From the NCBI GenBank assembly GCA_021613335.1, contig JAJTWR010000362.1:1089501-1153500 (forward strand): DNA of 64,000 nucleotides, read 5' to 3'. Below are positions 12,918-24,099 of this stretch, piece after piece. Made by a program: the position numbers and the translations under genes. The notes beneath the pieces were generated by a model. The model did not search any database, was not told the DNA's origin, and was given only the letters and a program-made list of their open reading frames with translations. Every line of letters starts with the position of its first letter. Position 1 is the first letter of the stretch. Origin of the DNA: Whitmania pigra (Eukaryota; Annelida; Clitellata; Hirudinida; Haemopidae).

Positions 12918-15272
12918 TTAATGCCGGCTTACAGGAGGCACCTCTTCAACGGATGGGAGGACAAATTGATGGAAAGCTCCTCCGGATGATTCACTTTTCG
13001 GTTTAAGGTTGCCTGAGGTTTCACATTCTTCGTGGGCTGAAGAACTGTTGTTATGGCAGATTTCTGGCTTGCAAATGTTGTAGCGTGGATGGTTTTGAGA
13101 ATGCCCCAGCAGAAATGCTTTGTGATTGTCCAATGTATATCTTGTACCTCCTTGACTTTTAGGACTACGATAAAAAGTGTCAGGGATGATTGAATAGTCA
13201 AACGAGCTAAACTTTCCGCTTTCGATTTGGAGAGGTTTCTGTCTTTCGTAGGTTTCTTGGCTTCCGTAAATGAGGAAAGGATGCTGGGTTTGAAGCATCT
13301 CTTTGTGAATTACGTCTCGGTTCATTGGATACTCATATTTGTCGATTCCTCGTAAATAGCTGCAGATGTTGTCGGATTTGTCCTGAGGGCTATTCAGCTT
13401 TTCCACGCGATCACTGTTTTGTGCTACGAAGTTGTGAAAGCTATTGGTTGCTTTGGCTGAAAAGCTTTGCATATTTGTACAATTTTTTTCGCAAGGCAGA
13501 GCCCCTTGCAAAAGTGCTGCTCGACATTCTGACATGGCATTTTTAAAGTAGGCGTTCAGACGTAGAGGGTCGATCTTTAGAATCTCTTCATCCGTTTGAC
13601 AGTTTGTAACCAAAGCTGAGGGCCAATCTGAATTCTCGGATTCAAATAAATTGTGTTTCTGCTTTAGAGCCTGCTTCTTCAGGAAATGTTTCCTTCTGCA
13701 TATAAAATAAATCAGTCTAGCCTTATTATGATACGGTTTGCGAGAGCATCGCGGTCTTCTCATCAACTTGCTGACGATGAAAGATTTCTTCGGATGGGAA
13801 CAGGTTTGCGTGTTGACAGTTCTTTTCTTCGACATTTCACTTCCTGTCTGAGTTCCAGCTTCCCTAATGGTGGGGGAGCATGGCCAGGCATACATGTAGC
13901 ATTCATTCATGTGTTGTTTGGATGGACAATGCTTTCGTGAGAAGTTACAAGCACAAGCGTTGATAAGTTGTCCCAGGTTACCCAAAGCGTCGATGTGACC
14001 AATAGCACGAGCGGTTTGAGATCCACAGCAGTTCAACAGTTCATCTAAGGATTGGCAATAGTTTTCGTGGTGCCGCCTAAATAAACAGCACGATTTGCCT
14101 TCGGTGTTGTGATGGCCACAGAAATGACAGTGGTGACAGTGACACATTTCATGATGTTGATCGCACTTGTGGCAACAGCGATTGTGATTTTGGAGTTGGG
14201 CGTCGTATCTGTTGCAGACGAAACAATTGCAATACTTGCAGCCTCTGCACTGGAATGAATATCCGTAGTTTTGGCAGTGACAACATTTTTCGTTGGATCT
14301 GTAATTCGTGATGGGGTAGCCGGAATAATGCAAATGCTTGTTCGGACAACATCGATGGCATCTCTGACTCGACTCTCCATAGGCTCTCATAAGGAATCCA
14401 CTTTTCTGGCTATCAAAGTTATTTGCCTGAATTCTTTTGCGATGACACTTCGGATGACCAATCTGATGGGAATGGTAGTTTTCTGATCTTTCGGCATGAC
14501 AATTTCTCAGATATGTATTATTGTTGTCGTAGGACTGACACAAAATGTCGAATCTGTTGGAGGAAAGCGCTTGCGCCTCGGAGAAACAATTTGACATGGA
14601 ATCGTTTGGCCAGAAAATCTTGTGCTGACAATAAATATCACAGTTTTCACAGGAATTACAGACGTAGCGGGAAGCATTCCTATTTTTCAATTGGCAGTAT
14701 TGGAGATGTGTAAAATGAGGTAGAATGCGCTGTCCTGCTGCGGTTTTTTCGGATTTATTCAATGGAGATGAACCTCGTTTATTGTCACAATTACCAAATT
14801 GACATTTGTCATTAAATGGAGAAATTTCGCATTCGGCAAAGGAAAAATTATGAGTAATTCTTTCCCATTCGTTTTCATTGGGGAGCACGTAATTTTTACA
14901 AATTCTATGTTTTAGTGAGTGGTTTCTCAATTGCTGAATCAGATTGAAACACTTTCTAGTCTGCCTTTTAGTGAATTTGTGCGAGATTTTCCGCCCACTG
15001 CCAAAATTATGAGATAAGTCAACCGGACAAGACGAAGGCCTTGGACGTTGAGTGAGGTTCGACTGTATTTCGGTGTCACAATTTGAACAGCATTCTCTTT
15101 CCTTAATTGGATTTAAAGAGGCTTTGAAGTTAGAGTATGGAAACAAATGGTTCGCTATCGAACGAGACATGCCACAAATGTTCATAGGACATGATAGACT
15201 TGTCGAAAGCTGAGAGTATAAGCAAACACAAGGGTTTTCGCTGTTCAAGCTAGGACTTGACAAGCAGATCAT
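12918..15272 (-). CDS. Intronless Cys/His-rich protein, unrecognised
   Basis: One uninterrupted frame encodes 784 residues. I do not recognise the family. The first third is Asn/Ser-rich with scattered Cys. Residues about 310-470 are extraordinarily rich in Cys and His, with many CxxC, CC and CHxxC pairs (for example CHCHHCHFCGHH), which suggests metal binding. After this come TQT motifs (AGTQTG and NTQTC, then NCQTD), the pattern that binds dynein light chain LC8/DYNLL, and a basic stretch. The frame ends at a stop just after CCT|GTAAGC, which also looks like a good splice donor. An open stretch with an AG acceptor near 12821 could be an alternative final exon. There is no signal peptide or membrane segment. 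The start is the first ATG of the frame. That the frame is coding is supported by its length in A+T-rich DNA. Function is unknown. Confidence 0.7.
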   Translation of the reverse strand: MICLSSPSLNSENPCVCLYSQLSTSLSCPMNICGMSRSIANHLFPYSNFKASLNPIKERECCSNCDTEIQSNLTQRPRPSSCPVDLSHNFGSGRKISHKFTKRQTRKCFNLIQQLRNHSLKHRICKNYVLPNENEWERITHNFSFAECEISPFNDKCQFGNCDNKRGSSPLNKSEKTAAGQRILPHFTHLQYCQLKNRNASRYVCNSCENCDIYCQHKIFWPNDSMSNCFSEAQALSSNRFDILCQSYDNNNTYLRNCHAERSENYHSHQIGHPKCHRKRIQANNFDSQKSGFLMRAYGESSQRCHRCCPNKHLHYSGYPITNYRSNEKCCHCQNYGYSFQCRGCKYCNCFVCNRYDAQLQNHNRCCHKCDQHHEMCHCHHCHFCGHHNTEGKSCCLFRRHHENYCQSLDELLNCCGSQTARAIGHIDALGNLGQLINACACNFSRKHCPSKQHMNECYMYAWPCSPTIREAGTQTGSEMSKKRTVNTQTCSHPKKSFIVSKLMRRPRCSRKPYHNKARLIYFICRRKHFLKKQALKQKHNLFESENSDWPSALVTNCQTDEEILKIDPLRLNAYFKNAMSECRAALLQGALPCEKNCTNMQSFSAKATNSFHNFVAQNSDRVEKLNSPQDKSDNICSYLRGIDKYEYPMNRDVIHKEMLQTQHPFLIYGSQETYERQKPLQIESGKFSSFDYSIIPDTFYRSPKSQGGTRYTLDNHKAFLLGHSQNHPRYNICKPEICHNNSSSAHEECETSGNLKPKSESSGGAFHQFVLPSVEEVPPVSRH

Positions 15273-15808
15273 TCCTGTGATTTCTTATGAAATTGTTTCT
15301 TTTGTACCCTGTGTTTAAAATTAATCGAACATTATACGTTTCGTCAATATTCTTTCAAGTACTTGTTTGATATTTAGCATTAAGATCCAATAAAATTGAA
15401 AAAAATTGATTGAAAGATATCGTATAATTACTTCTTTTGTGTTAATTGGGTGTTATGTTCGCTTTCCTAAACACAATAACAATATCACCTTGACGTCAAT
15501 GGATATTTGGAGAAGTACCGAATTAGAAACAAGTAAAATTAAAATTTTTTACGCAATAATTTATTTATTTGATTTTCACGAACATCGACTTGTTGAAAAG
15601 TGTGACTCTCGTCTTTATACGTCACAACATCTGCCTTCAGTGTGGTTGATAATTGCCGTGTTTTCGTCGGTGCCTCAATTTTATTTCCGACGACTTTAAC
15701 TTTCTTGACTAGTAAAGCATAAAATTGACAAGTCCATTTATGCCCAGCTTTTGAAGATTTCGTGTATGTGTTTACTGATGCTTTAGAGTCTTGACCGAAC
15801 AGTGCAAG

Positions 15809-18043
15809 ATGAGTCTCAATGTGAACGCTAGGAGCTTTGAAATTAGCGAAAAGTATGTTTAAGACGAATTTATTTTTTTATTTGTTTAAAAACAGGTGAA
15901 AGAATTCTTAGTGTATTATATAAATAGCGACGCCATGGCCCAAACTAAACTTACTGCTCAGAATTAGTTTAGTTTCAAGTTTTTGATAATACCAGGTCCT
16001 GTTGGGTTTGTTTCGCAACTGAAGACGACGACAGGGAGGCCAAGTGGGTTCACCCGTGCCGATGCAGAGGTACGAGTCGATGGGTCCATCACACCTGCCT
16101 TCAGAGATGGATAGACGAGAAACAGAGGGGCAACAGTTCGACTCGAGTGTATTGCCCTCAGTGCAACACTGAGTATCTTATATGCTTCCCAGAACAAAGT
16201 AATTTTATAACTTACAAGTTCTGAATGATGTTTTTGGATAAATATTTCCATATTTTTATAAACATACATTTAGCTCACCTAAAAACTGTTGAATTTTTCA
16301 AATAACTCAGAAAGTCAGTTTAAAAATGAAATTTAGCTTCTGTATAAATAAAATGGCTATGTGTTTAGTGTTAAAAATGTTTAATTTAAATGATTTTAAC
16401 CCCCAAATGTTGGCACAATTCTTTTTAGGTAGAGCTATCTGCATTATGGAGTTGGTCGACAGAGCCATCTATAAGCTGTGCCCGTTTGTGGCCGGGGGCC
16501 TGTTTGTGGGGTCAGTTTATTGGACTGCTGTCACTTATGGGGCAGTGACCGTGATGCAGGTGGGATTATACTTTGCACGTCTGATGATTTTAGTCAATTT
16601 TTAATTTAAGAATGAGTTCGAGTGGAATTGAGTTTCATCGATATCAAATCTGCTTTTATGATTTGATTTTTAGTTTGAGTTGTCAACGGCGAGTGGATTT
16701 TGTTTGCTTTTGGGTCGGTCATTGGAAAACTCGTTGCAATAATTTTCTTGAGTGGAAATCCTATTAAATGTCTATGATGTTTTATAAGTTTAGTGGAAAT
16801 GGAAAATGAATGTAGTTTAAAAGTGAGTTTGCTGCAGCATTACGGTACAAAATGAATTTTAATTTACGAGCAACCGTTGTCGTACGACGGCACTGCAGAA
16901 TTTTCAATCTTTACCTGTGCGTCTTGGAAAGACAAAGCACTAAAGTACGACTCTCTTGAACATCCACCTAGGTCTTGGGCCACAAAGAGGGACTGAACGT
17001 CATGGAGAAAGCCGACCCTTTGTTCCTCCTGATCGGACTGCCCATGATTCCGGTGTCCCTGATCCTGTCGAAGATGATCCGATGGGAAGATTTTGTCTTG
17101 AGGCTCTGGAGAAAGTACTCGACCAAGTTGCCAATCATCAGTTATCTCTTCCAAGCCAGTGAGTGTTCTACAGCAGAACGTACTTTTGGTTTTTGTTTGT
17201 CGATTTTGGCATCTCGTCGTTAGCCTTGCGTAAGCTTCTTTTGTTACATCATTTGTTGCACAATAATTCTGGTTATATATGAAATGTTAGCTTTTGTGAA
17301 GTGCTTTAAATTTGCCGTCGGCAGTCCGTCTTGCGAGTACATCTCGTTCAATCATCCCCAGACAATGCCGAGGATTATCGGGTCCCCGCGGACACCGCCC
17401 TCATGTCCGATCCTATGAGTGCCACGAGGATTTTGTGCGGGGCTCTCATCTTGCCCACGCTGGCCACCATCGTTGGAAAGCTGTGCTTCAGTCAAGTTGA
17501 GTCGAATTTTCAGAGGACATTACTGGTAGGTTGAAATTTATGGTCTATTATTGATCCATTAGTCTGACATTTTCATTAATGCATATTCATGAACTTTGTT
17601 ACGTTTTGCAGATATTAATGCAAAGATTTATGCTTTTATCGCAATCATGTTGAATAGCAAGTTTAATTAGTACTGCCGAGCGTATTGTTTTAGTCTCGTG
17701 AATAGAAGCACAAGAGCCGGTACTTATTTGGTGTAATTTGCATGCTGAGCGGTTACTGAAGCGGTTTTAATTCTTCGTTAATTGTAATTTTAAGGCACTT
17801 ATTTACTCAGAACGGTAGGTATTGGCAAAAAAACCCTAGCTTCAAACATGGCAGTTCCATTGTTGCTTTACTGATAGCATAATGTTGCCATGTTGTTGGA
17901 AATCCTAACAACCCAGTTCTTCATCCACTCAGGGAGGCATAGCATTCATCACCATAAAGGGAGTCCTGAAAATCTATTACAAACAACAGCAGTACATCAG
18001 ACAGGCGCAGAGAAGAATACAGGATCACCCCGACAGCTGTTGA
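15809..18043 (+). CDS. MARCHF5: Mitochondrial E3 ubiquitin ligase MARCHF5
   Basis: MARCHF5 is a RING-variant ubiquitin ligase of the outer mitochondrial membrane. It ubiquitinates DRP1, MFN and MiD49 and so controls fission and quality control. Six exons (15809-15852, 15996-16198, 16429-16559, 16972-17158, 17338-17525, 17933-18043) give 287 residues, against 278 in human. The RING-CH ligands are plain: CWVC, then CRC, then WVHHTCLQRW and CPQC. The membrane part follows the family almost word for word (YWTAVTYGAVTVMQ, ADPLFLLIGLP, IRWED, RLWRKYS, SATRILCGAL, IATIVGKL-like, GGIAF, KQQQYIRQA). The only doubtful junction is the acceptor of exon 5: I placed it at CGAG before 17338 to keep frame, although a better-looking CAG lies at 17324. 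Confidence 0.96.
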
Positions 18044-19146
18044 ACATCCTACCACAGTTTCTCAATCTCCGATTCTGCAATCGTTCGTCTTCGTTGTTCT
18101 TTTCCGACGAAGAAAACCGGCCGTTTTCTTAGTTCGGCCGTTTACTGTTCAGCTGTCGATGTCCTCGCTAAGACTTCTTGCAATTTTTGTTCCCCTTTTT
18201 TTTCTAACTGAAGTCCCACAGTGCGCGTATTTTCGCGTATTTATCAAGATTTTGGGCGACAAAATTAATGAAATCTCTAATAAGTTGTCGATTAAACCAA
18301 TTTGTTATTTCGGAAGTAATCTAAAAGAGCAAGGCATATGTTTTAGTATTAATTGCTAGCAGTATAAACTATTCTGTGGATCAGCGCCATATCCTCTCTG
18401 GCTTTCTCTGTGGCTCGCCTGCTATAAAATTGTTCGATATTGAAAAAGGCGACAAACGCTTTAAGATGCTTGAGTAGATGTTTATCAGAGTGAGTTCCGT
18501 TACATCGCGCAGAGCACACAAAAAGCAAAAGGCGATAAATGAAATTTTGCATAAAATACCTTTTCAAAAACACAACATTCTTAGAAAAATACAAAAATAT
18601 GAATTATTGGTCGGTTTCTAAATTTGGCTTTCGATGTAAATTTCCAACAGCAATACTTCGAACAAGATAAACACAATTGAAAATTGAAATTAAATCAAAA
18701 ACTTATCAACAAAATCGAAATCAGCAATTTACAATTGGATATTGATTGCAATGCACAATTAGCTATGATTAGATATGCAGAAATGGCTTGCAAGAGAAAA
18801 ATAAAACAAGTCTTATGCAGGCGATAACTTAATAAATGAATAAAATAAAATTAATAAAATAGAATATAAATATGCATAACCCCAATGCGAATATAAATAT
18901 AGTGAAATCATATTTCCAAATATAAATCTCAGAAAATTCATCTTACAATAACATTCTTGATCAATTATGTATAAGAAGCACAACAACTAAATAACAATAA
19001 AACAATTTCATTTGAAATTTATGAAAAATAGTAAATCTAAAATATGATCAACAACATAAAACATAAATATGACTAAAACACCCCTTTTAAATCGAATGAA
19101 AATCTTCAAAAACAAATTGTAAATGAAAATATGAAAAATACTTTTT
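18044..19146. other. Intergenic between convergent MARCHF5 and LHFPL
   Basis: A+T-rich and presumably holding both 3' ends. A minus-strand open stretch at about 18349-18430 ends in a stop and follows an AG, but I see no partner exon. Confidence 0.5.
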
Positions 19147-21278
19147 CTATTTGGTGCTATAAATGTCTTTACTGTAATAGGCCAGAAGGGGACAGAAGAC
19201 AGACAATGCAGAGGCAGTCACTGCGAGTGCATAAGACCAGCCTAACTGACACCCATAGGAGGCTTTGGCAGGATTTGAACCGAGACAGTAATGACTGGCT
19301 ATCTTGGAATCGAGGGCGAACGGAAATATGGCCACTCCGGTCATGAGAAGAAAAGCTGGTGAAGGATAAACGATAAACGAAAACTGTACTTTTAGTGACT
19401 TATTATTTAATTAGATTAATTTCTTAAATTTAATTAAAATTACAATTTTACTTAAAAGTACAACGACCATAATTCAACACAAACATGATGGACTTAATAG
19501 TTGAAAGTTTAACACAAATTTATGGCACAAATATAATATAATTATCACGTTATTAAATAAATGTTATGGTATTATAAATAAATTGTGATTGTTTGTGCTA
19601 TCCAAATCTTGATTCTTGACTGCCAGATGTTTTCTTTGTGCTAAAAGAATGGTTTCATTACGTGCCACGAATTGGACAGATGATGTATCCTGACCTACTA
19701 CTATCATAACCGTCGTCGAGGTCGTCATCATTACCATCCCACATATTAAAATGACGCTACAAACTACCATGTTATTACAATACCAACGACAGGATAATAA
19801 AAAAAATGCACATTCCAACGTAGTATTGCTCTGCGCATGTCCAAGAACAGATTTCAGGGATCCATTAAGATGGCCGATTCGCAACGACCCCACGGGGAAT
19901 AATCGGTTACCCTTCGGAAACATCCCTATTGGGAGATACTTATGTATGCTCATTTCGGATCGAGACATTTCTGATTTTTAGTGGAATATCTGCAATGTGG
20001 AATTTCTTGATGTTTATTGCTGTTGTATGATGCTGTTTATCCTTATTTGAGATTGTTTGTTGGCGATGTTAGGCATTACTATTAACAGTGTTAATTTCAT
20101 AACTGGGGTTAACATTTCAGACATCGTCATTAATGTTAATTAATAAAATTGTTAGAAAAACAAATCATCCAACCCGACATCACTTGAACGTAGGCCGTAT
20201 GCGTGCAAAGTCGTCCAACAGAAATTCTTTGCCTCAGGGCTTCCACAAAGGTCAGCATAAAGCACAGAAGAGCACACACGCTGGACACGAGGAGCAATGC
20301 ACATCCTCCCCCAAACATGACACATCCGACTTGCCAGACATTAGAGGGCATATTCGAGAGGGCCGCTTTGCCCCCGTAGAGGCTGCACACCCTAGGCACG
20401 TTGTATCCTGAACTGCTTCTGTGAAAGCGCCAATCGCCAATGTTCATAACATCAGGTTCGACATAATGCTTCCATCTGCCAAGTCCTTCCCCGTATCTTG
20501 CTGATTTCAGGCGATTCGGTTCGCAATAGCCAAAAACGCCGAGACTTGTTGCTGTTGCTTGACTCACGAACCAGTGTGGCTGAATGTAACTAAATATAGA
20601 AACCGAGGTGATGGTAACACTCAGACCGAGCCAAAGAACCCTGACGTATCTCGCGATCTGTTTGCGTCGCTCGAAGCGCGAGGTCAGCTTTGAACTGCAC
20701 TCGGATGAATTTCCCTGATGCGAAATCACCGTCTTGTTAATGTTCTTTCGCTTTGGCAGAGGAGGCGATTGAATTTCTCTAATAGGAGTCGAACCAAGCC
20801 TTAATTCAGCCAGTTGAGAAAGTCCCTGGTGCTGGCTTTCCAACAGAGAATCGGTGAAACTGGAATCGGTCTCTGATCTCTTGTACGACACGGTCATCGT
20901 CGTTGCAACGGAATAACTAGAAGGATCCGATGTCATGTGGGGAACTGGGGAAAATTGCTCGTGTCTTTTCCTCTGTATTTTTGGTGGTCTGCCCGGCGGT
21001 GGGGTAAAGTCTGGCAAAAGGAGGTGAGGACTGAGGGGGCTCGAAAAATACCTTTGAACCCTCGGGGTGTGAACCAAAGAAGGAGTCGAAACCTCTCTGG
21101 AGTTCTGCTGCTGCTGCTCCGAACGATGAGTCTTCTGGGAAGGACGGTGATTGGATGATCTGGAAAAGGTGCTTCTCGATTCCAATTCAAGACGTTTCGG
21201 CCTGGCTGGTAGGGCCGGAGGCGTTTCTAAATGGGCCTGATACTTCGGGGGCGGGTGGTCCGGAATTGGTGTGAGCAT
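19147..21278 (-). CDS. LHFPL-family tetraspan membrane protein
   Basis: LHFPL proteins are four-pass membrane proteins. LHFPL5 serves the hair-cell transduction channel and LHFPL4 clusters GABA-A receptors. Two exons, 20174-21278 and 19147-19355, join in phase. Residues 1-200 or so form a cytosolic head rich in Pro and Ser with PxxP stretches (PPPKY, PALPARP), much longer than in vertebrate members. TM1 follows RYVRVLWLGL and ends at QPHWFV. An extracellular loop with GYCEPNR, paired Cys and VCSLYGG comes next, then TM2 (WQVGCVMFGGG), TM3 (YVQVMS across the splice to LFLLMTGVAIFPF), a second loop with Cys, and TM4 (LGWSYALAVTASALS). The donor is GTTGGA. Which LHFPL paralogue it corresponds to cannot be decided. 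The first ATG was taken as the start, and an upstream exon is possible. Confidence 0.88.
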
Positions 21279-23721
21279 GGTGATGATAATGATGACGTTG
21301 ATGGTGGTGACGTCAGCTCGAACAAGGTGAATTCCGAGTAAGAAGAAAGTTAACCCTGTCTTGTTATAAAATATGGAATTTGCGAATCGTAACTTATAAA
21401 CGATAAATGGATATTAAGCGTATATAAAATAAAGCAGAATAACGCATGTACGCATTTTAAAATGTTTAAATATTTATTCATGACAAGATGACACAGCATA
21501 GCATTACCAACTACTTATAAACTAACAAATGTGATGTAAAATCAATAATTTCGGTAAAATTTAAAATTTTCACTCTTACTTCCACTCCTCCAGATCGATT
21601 GTAGGGCGATCCAGGCACATCGCTTTTCCATAAGTATCGTTTCGTTCCTTGACGCATGCGCATCTCACGTGACGCAATCGGAACGCCATCCGGATGATCG
21701 CTTAGTGAGGTCAACATTTTGTAAGTTAATAATAACATTCAGTTTGAGTTAATTTTTATCGATGACATTCGTATGAGCCTTCGATTGTTGTCTAAATTCC
21801 TCCAATTAATAACTTTTTTTTCAAGTCCATTTAAAGATATATTTCAAGTCCATCTAAGTATTTTTAGGATATTTTTTTAGTAGTTGAAATAGAGTAAGTA
21901 ATGAAATTAAAACTTGCGCAAAGAAATTTCAAAATAATCACACAAATAAATAATGGATTAACTCCTAGCACTAATACGAAGGCAGGCGAGCACGAGTAAA
22001 AAGGAAATAACGCGAAGGGAGAAGGAGAATAACCGGAGCAGATGGTCCGGTAATAAGATTTCACTCTCTTCCTTGAAACATCATTTACATTCTAATTACT
22101 CGCTTTCCTGCCCACAACAGTCGTCCCAGATACTTGGCCGATAAGCGTCCTAACAGCACTTTATCAGAACCGTCTCATCTCGGGGTTGTGAGAAAACGTT
22201 TACGGTCCTTCCCCCTTAAGGTTTCTCATACCCGAAGTCCCCATTACCACACCGTTCCCATGGGAACGAAATGGCAGCTGTCCCGGCAGATGCAATTTTG
22301 ATGTCAAATCGATCATCATGCGAAACGGATACTCGCAAAAGATTCTTCTCATGAGCCATGGAGGAGGCTTATGTGGGATGAGGGGATGCAACGTCCGAGG
22401 ACCGAGTGCACGTGCGGACCCTTGGAGCGGATCTGCGGGTACTGAATCATGCACAGCTGTCGAGGGGGAGATGCATCCCTGCTACCCCCTCTCCAAAAGA
22501 ACGGCTCTCTGACTATAATATAGTATTGCATAATAACCACATCTTTTTTTAAAAACTTATTTATTTATCTCTAACGAATATGCCCATTCCCCGTGTCCTC
22601 TTCCATTTGCAATTTTAACTTGCTACCATTTCATTTACTCCAGTCTCACAAAATTCCACCTTAGGCCATTTTACTCCACAGACAATACAAACGTTCGCTT
22701 TAAGAAAAAATGTGCATCCCGATAGCCATGCAACGGTGGTGACGTTGTCGTGGAAACGACGGGACTTGGAGAAGTTCGTTCGACCGGACTTCGCTAGCAC
22801 GTGACGTTGATGCCCGAATAAACATAAATGCTTAAAATAGCCGAATAGCTGAAACGTTAACTATATAAAAAAAAATAAAGTCTGAAAGGTTTGATAGTAC
22901 TTCCAAATGAACACATCCACATCCAGGATTCGAACTGTCACCCTCCGGCTTGAAGAGACGAGCCAATTCAACTATAGAACAGATTTATTTGGCAGGCGTC
23001 ACGTCAATAAAAAGATTTATGTCTCGACAAAGAAAGTAATTAAGAGAGCATGCGCACGCGCACTCCGAAGACGGGGTCAAGGGGTCGAGAAGCAACATGG
23101 CGATATCCGGTGCGAGCATCCATTACAAAAGAGAAGTTGCAGTTTCATTACAACTCTCGTCTCCGAACGTAATCATCATCACCCGACTCATTCATAATAA
23201 GTGCCACACCATTAACTATTTGACCTCGACCAGACAAACAGACTCACTATTATACCGAGCGTATCTCTAGCAAAGATGGTGAGGAAATTCCAATAGGCCC
23301 CCTATCCCTAATCCCGCGGCCACCCCAAACAATAGCAAACCTGTCTTCCTCATCCTATCCGAATAAGAGCGAAATCGATGCCGCGAAAATATGGCCATCA
23401 TTTCAGCATTCATTTCGAGGATCTTCAAGCACCGACGTTACCATGCAAACGACGACAGGAGCAGACGATGCAACAGGCGAGTTTAATAAAAACGTCAGAA
23501 GCTCACAGATGCCAGGAGGTCGACTTAATTGAAATCAATTTATCAACATTTATACTACAAATAATATCAACATTTCCATAAAACTTATTTATTTAATTAT
23601 CTTATCTATTGAGAAAGTGAGCATTTTGAAGAATCTTCTAACAAAAATAGAAAGCTTAAAATAGAAAATTATTCGCGAAAAACTTTCAGCAGATGCATCA
23701 TCATCATCATCATCATCATCA
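21279..23721. other. Intergenic region with a G+C-rich patch
   Basis: Unique sequence at about 22200-22510 is clearly richer in G+C, is open in more than one frame and may be a promoter or CpG-type island upstream of the LHFPL gene. A second patch with GCATGCGCACGCGCAC lies near 23050. Neither gives a convincing protein. A tRNA-like element is listed separately. Confidence 0.45.
22915..22985 (-). repeat. tRNA-like element (decayed tRNA or SINE head)
   Basis: The minus strand reads TATAGTTGAATTGG (A box), then CTTCAAG in the anticodon-loop position, then CAGTTCGAATCC (a perfect B box) at normal spacing. The D arm and acceptor stem do not pair, and the run ends in A+T-rich DNA with a T tract. 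This fits a tRNA-derived SINE or a tRNA pseudogene. Confidence 0.5.
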
Positions 23722-23800
23722 TCAGACTTTGGGTGGAGCCTCACGCCTCAGGGAGTCGAAAAATCTGCCTAGACGACGCTCCTGGGGAGCAGGCTGTTTC
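23722..23800 (-). CDS. Possible terminal coding exon, gene unknown
   Basis: The minus strand is open for some 24 codons (QPAPQERRLGRFFDSLRRE then APPKV and stop), with AG acceptors at its upstream edge, and lies just before a (CAT)n run. It is noticeably richer in G+C than its surroundings and reads like protein. It could be an alternative 3' end of the receptor phosphatase upstream or an isolated exon. No partner was proved. Confidence 0.3.
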
Positions 23801-24099
23801 TTGAATAAAAATAATTGCTAATTAATAATTATAAACTACTTTAATTAATTATTTAGAAACAATTGCTAGTTAATAATGAAATTACTAGACTAATTCCGAG
23901 ACATATCTTGTAGAAGTAAGCTATTAAATGAGTGAGTATGAATTGTACATCTAATCTTTGCTTAATATAATCAGTTTTATCAATTAATTGTGTTCAGCTT
24001 TCTCTTGGGCAAGTGAGATTTTTTTAGCTGAGCCACGTGAATACTGACCAATGACTGAAATTTAGTTTCGAACTCAGGATTGAGAGAACGAAAAACAGC

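Noticed and set aside
15996..16198. GTTCGACTC motif suggesting a tRNA-like element
   Set aside because: The region is the RING-CH exon of MARCHF5, with all Cys/His ligands in frame.
19147..19355. First taken for a tRNA-derived SINE because it contains a B-box-like GGTTCAAATCC
   Set aside because: Translation gives LHFPL transmembrane segments 3 and 4 in phase with the upstream exon, so the B-box match is coincidental.
19564..19968. 134-codon minus-strand frame with a hydrophobic stretch
   Set aside because: It lies wholly in the LHFPL intron, and I see no splice partner, conserved motif or promoter. It may be chance or an old repeat.
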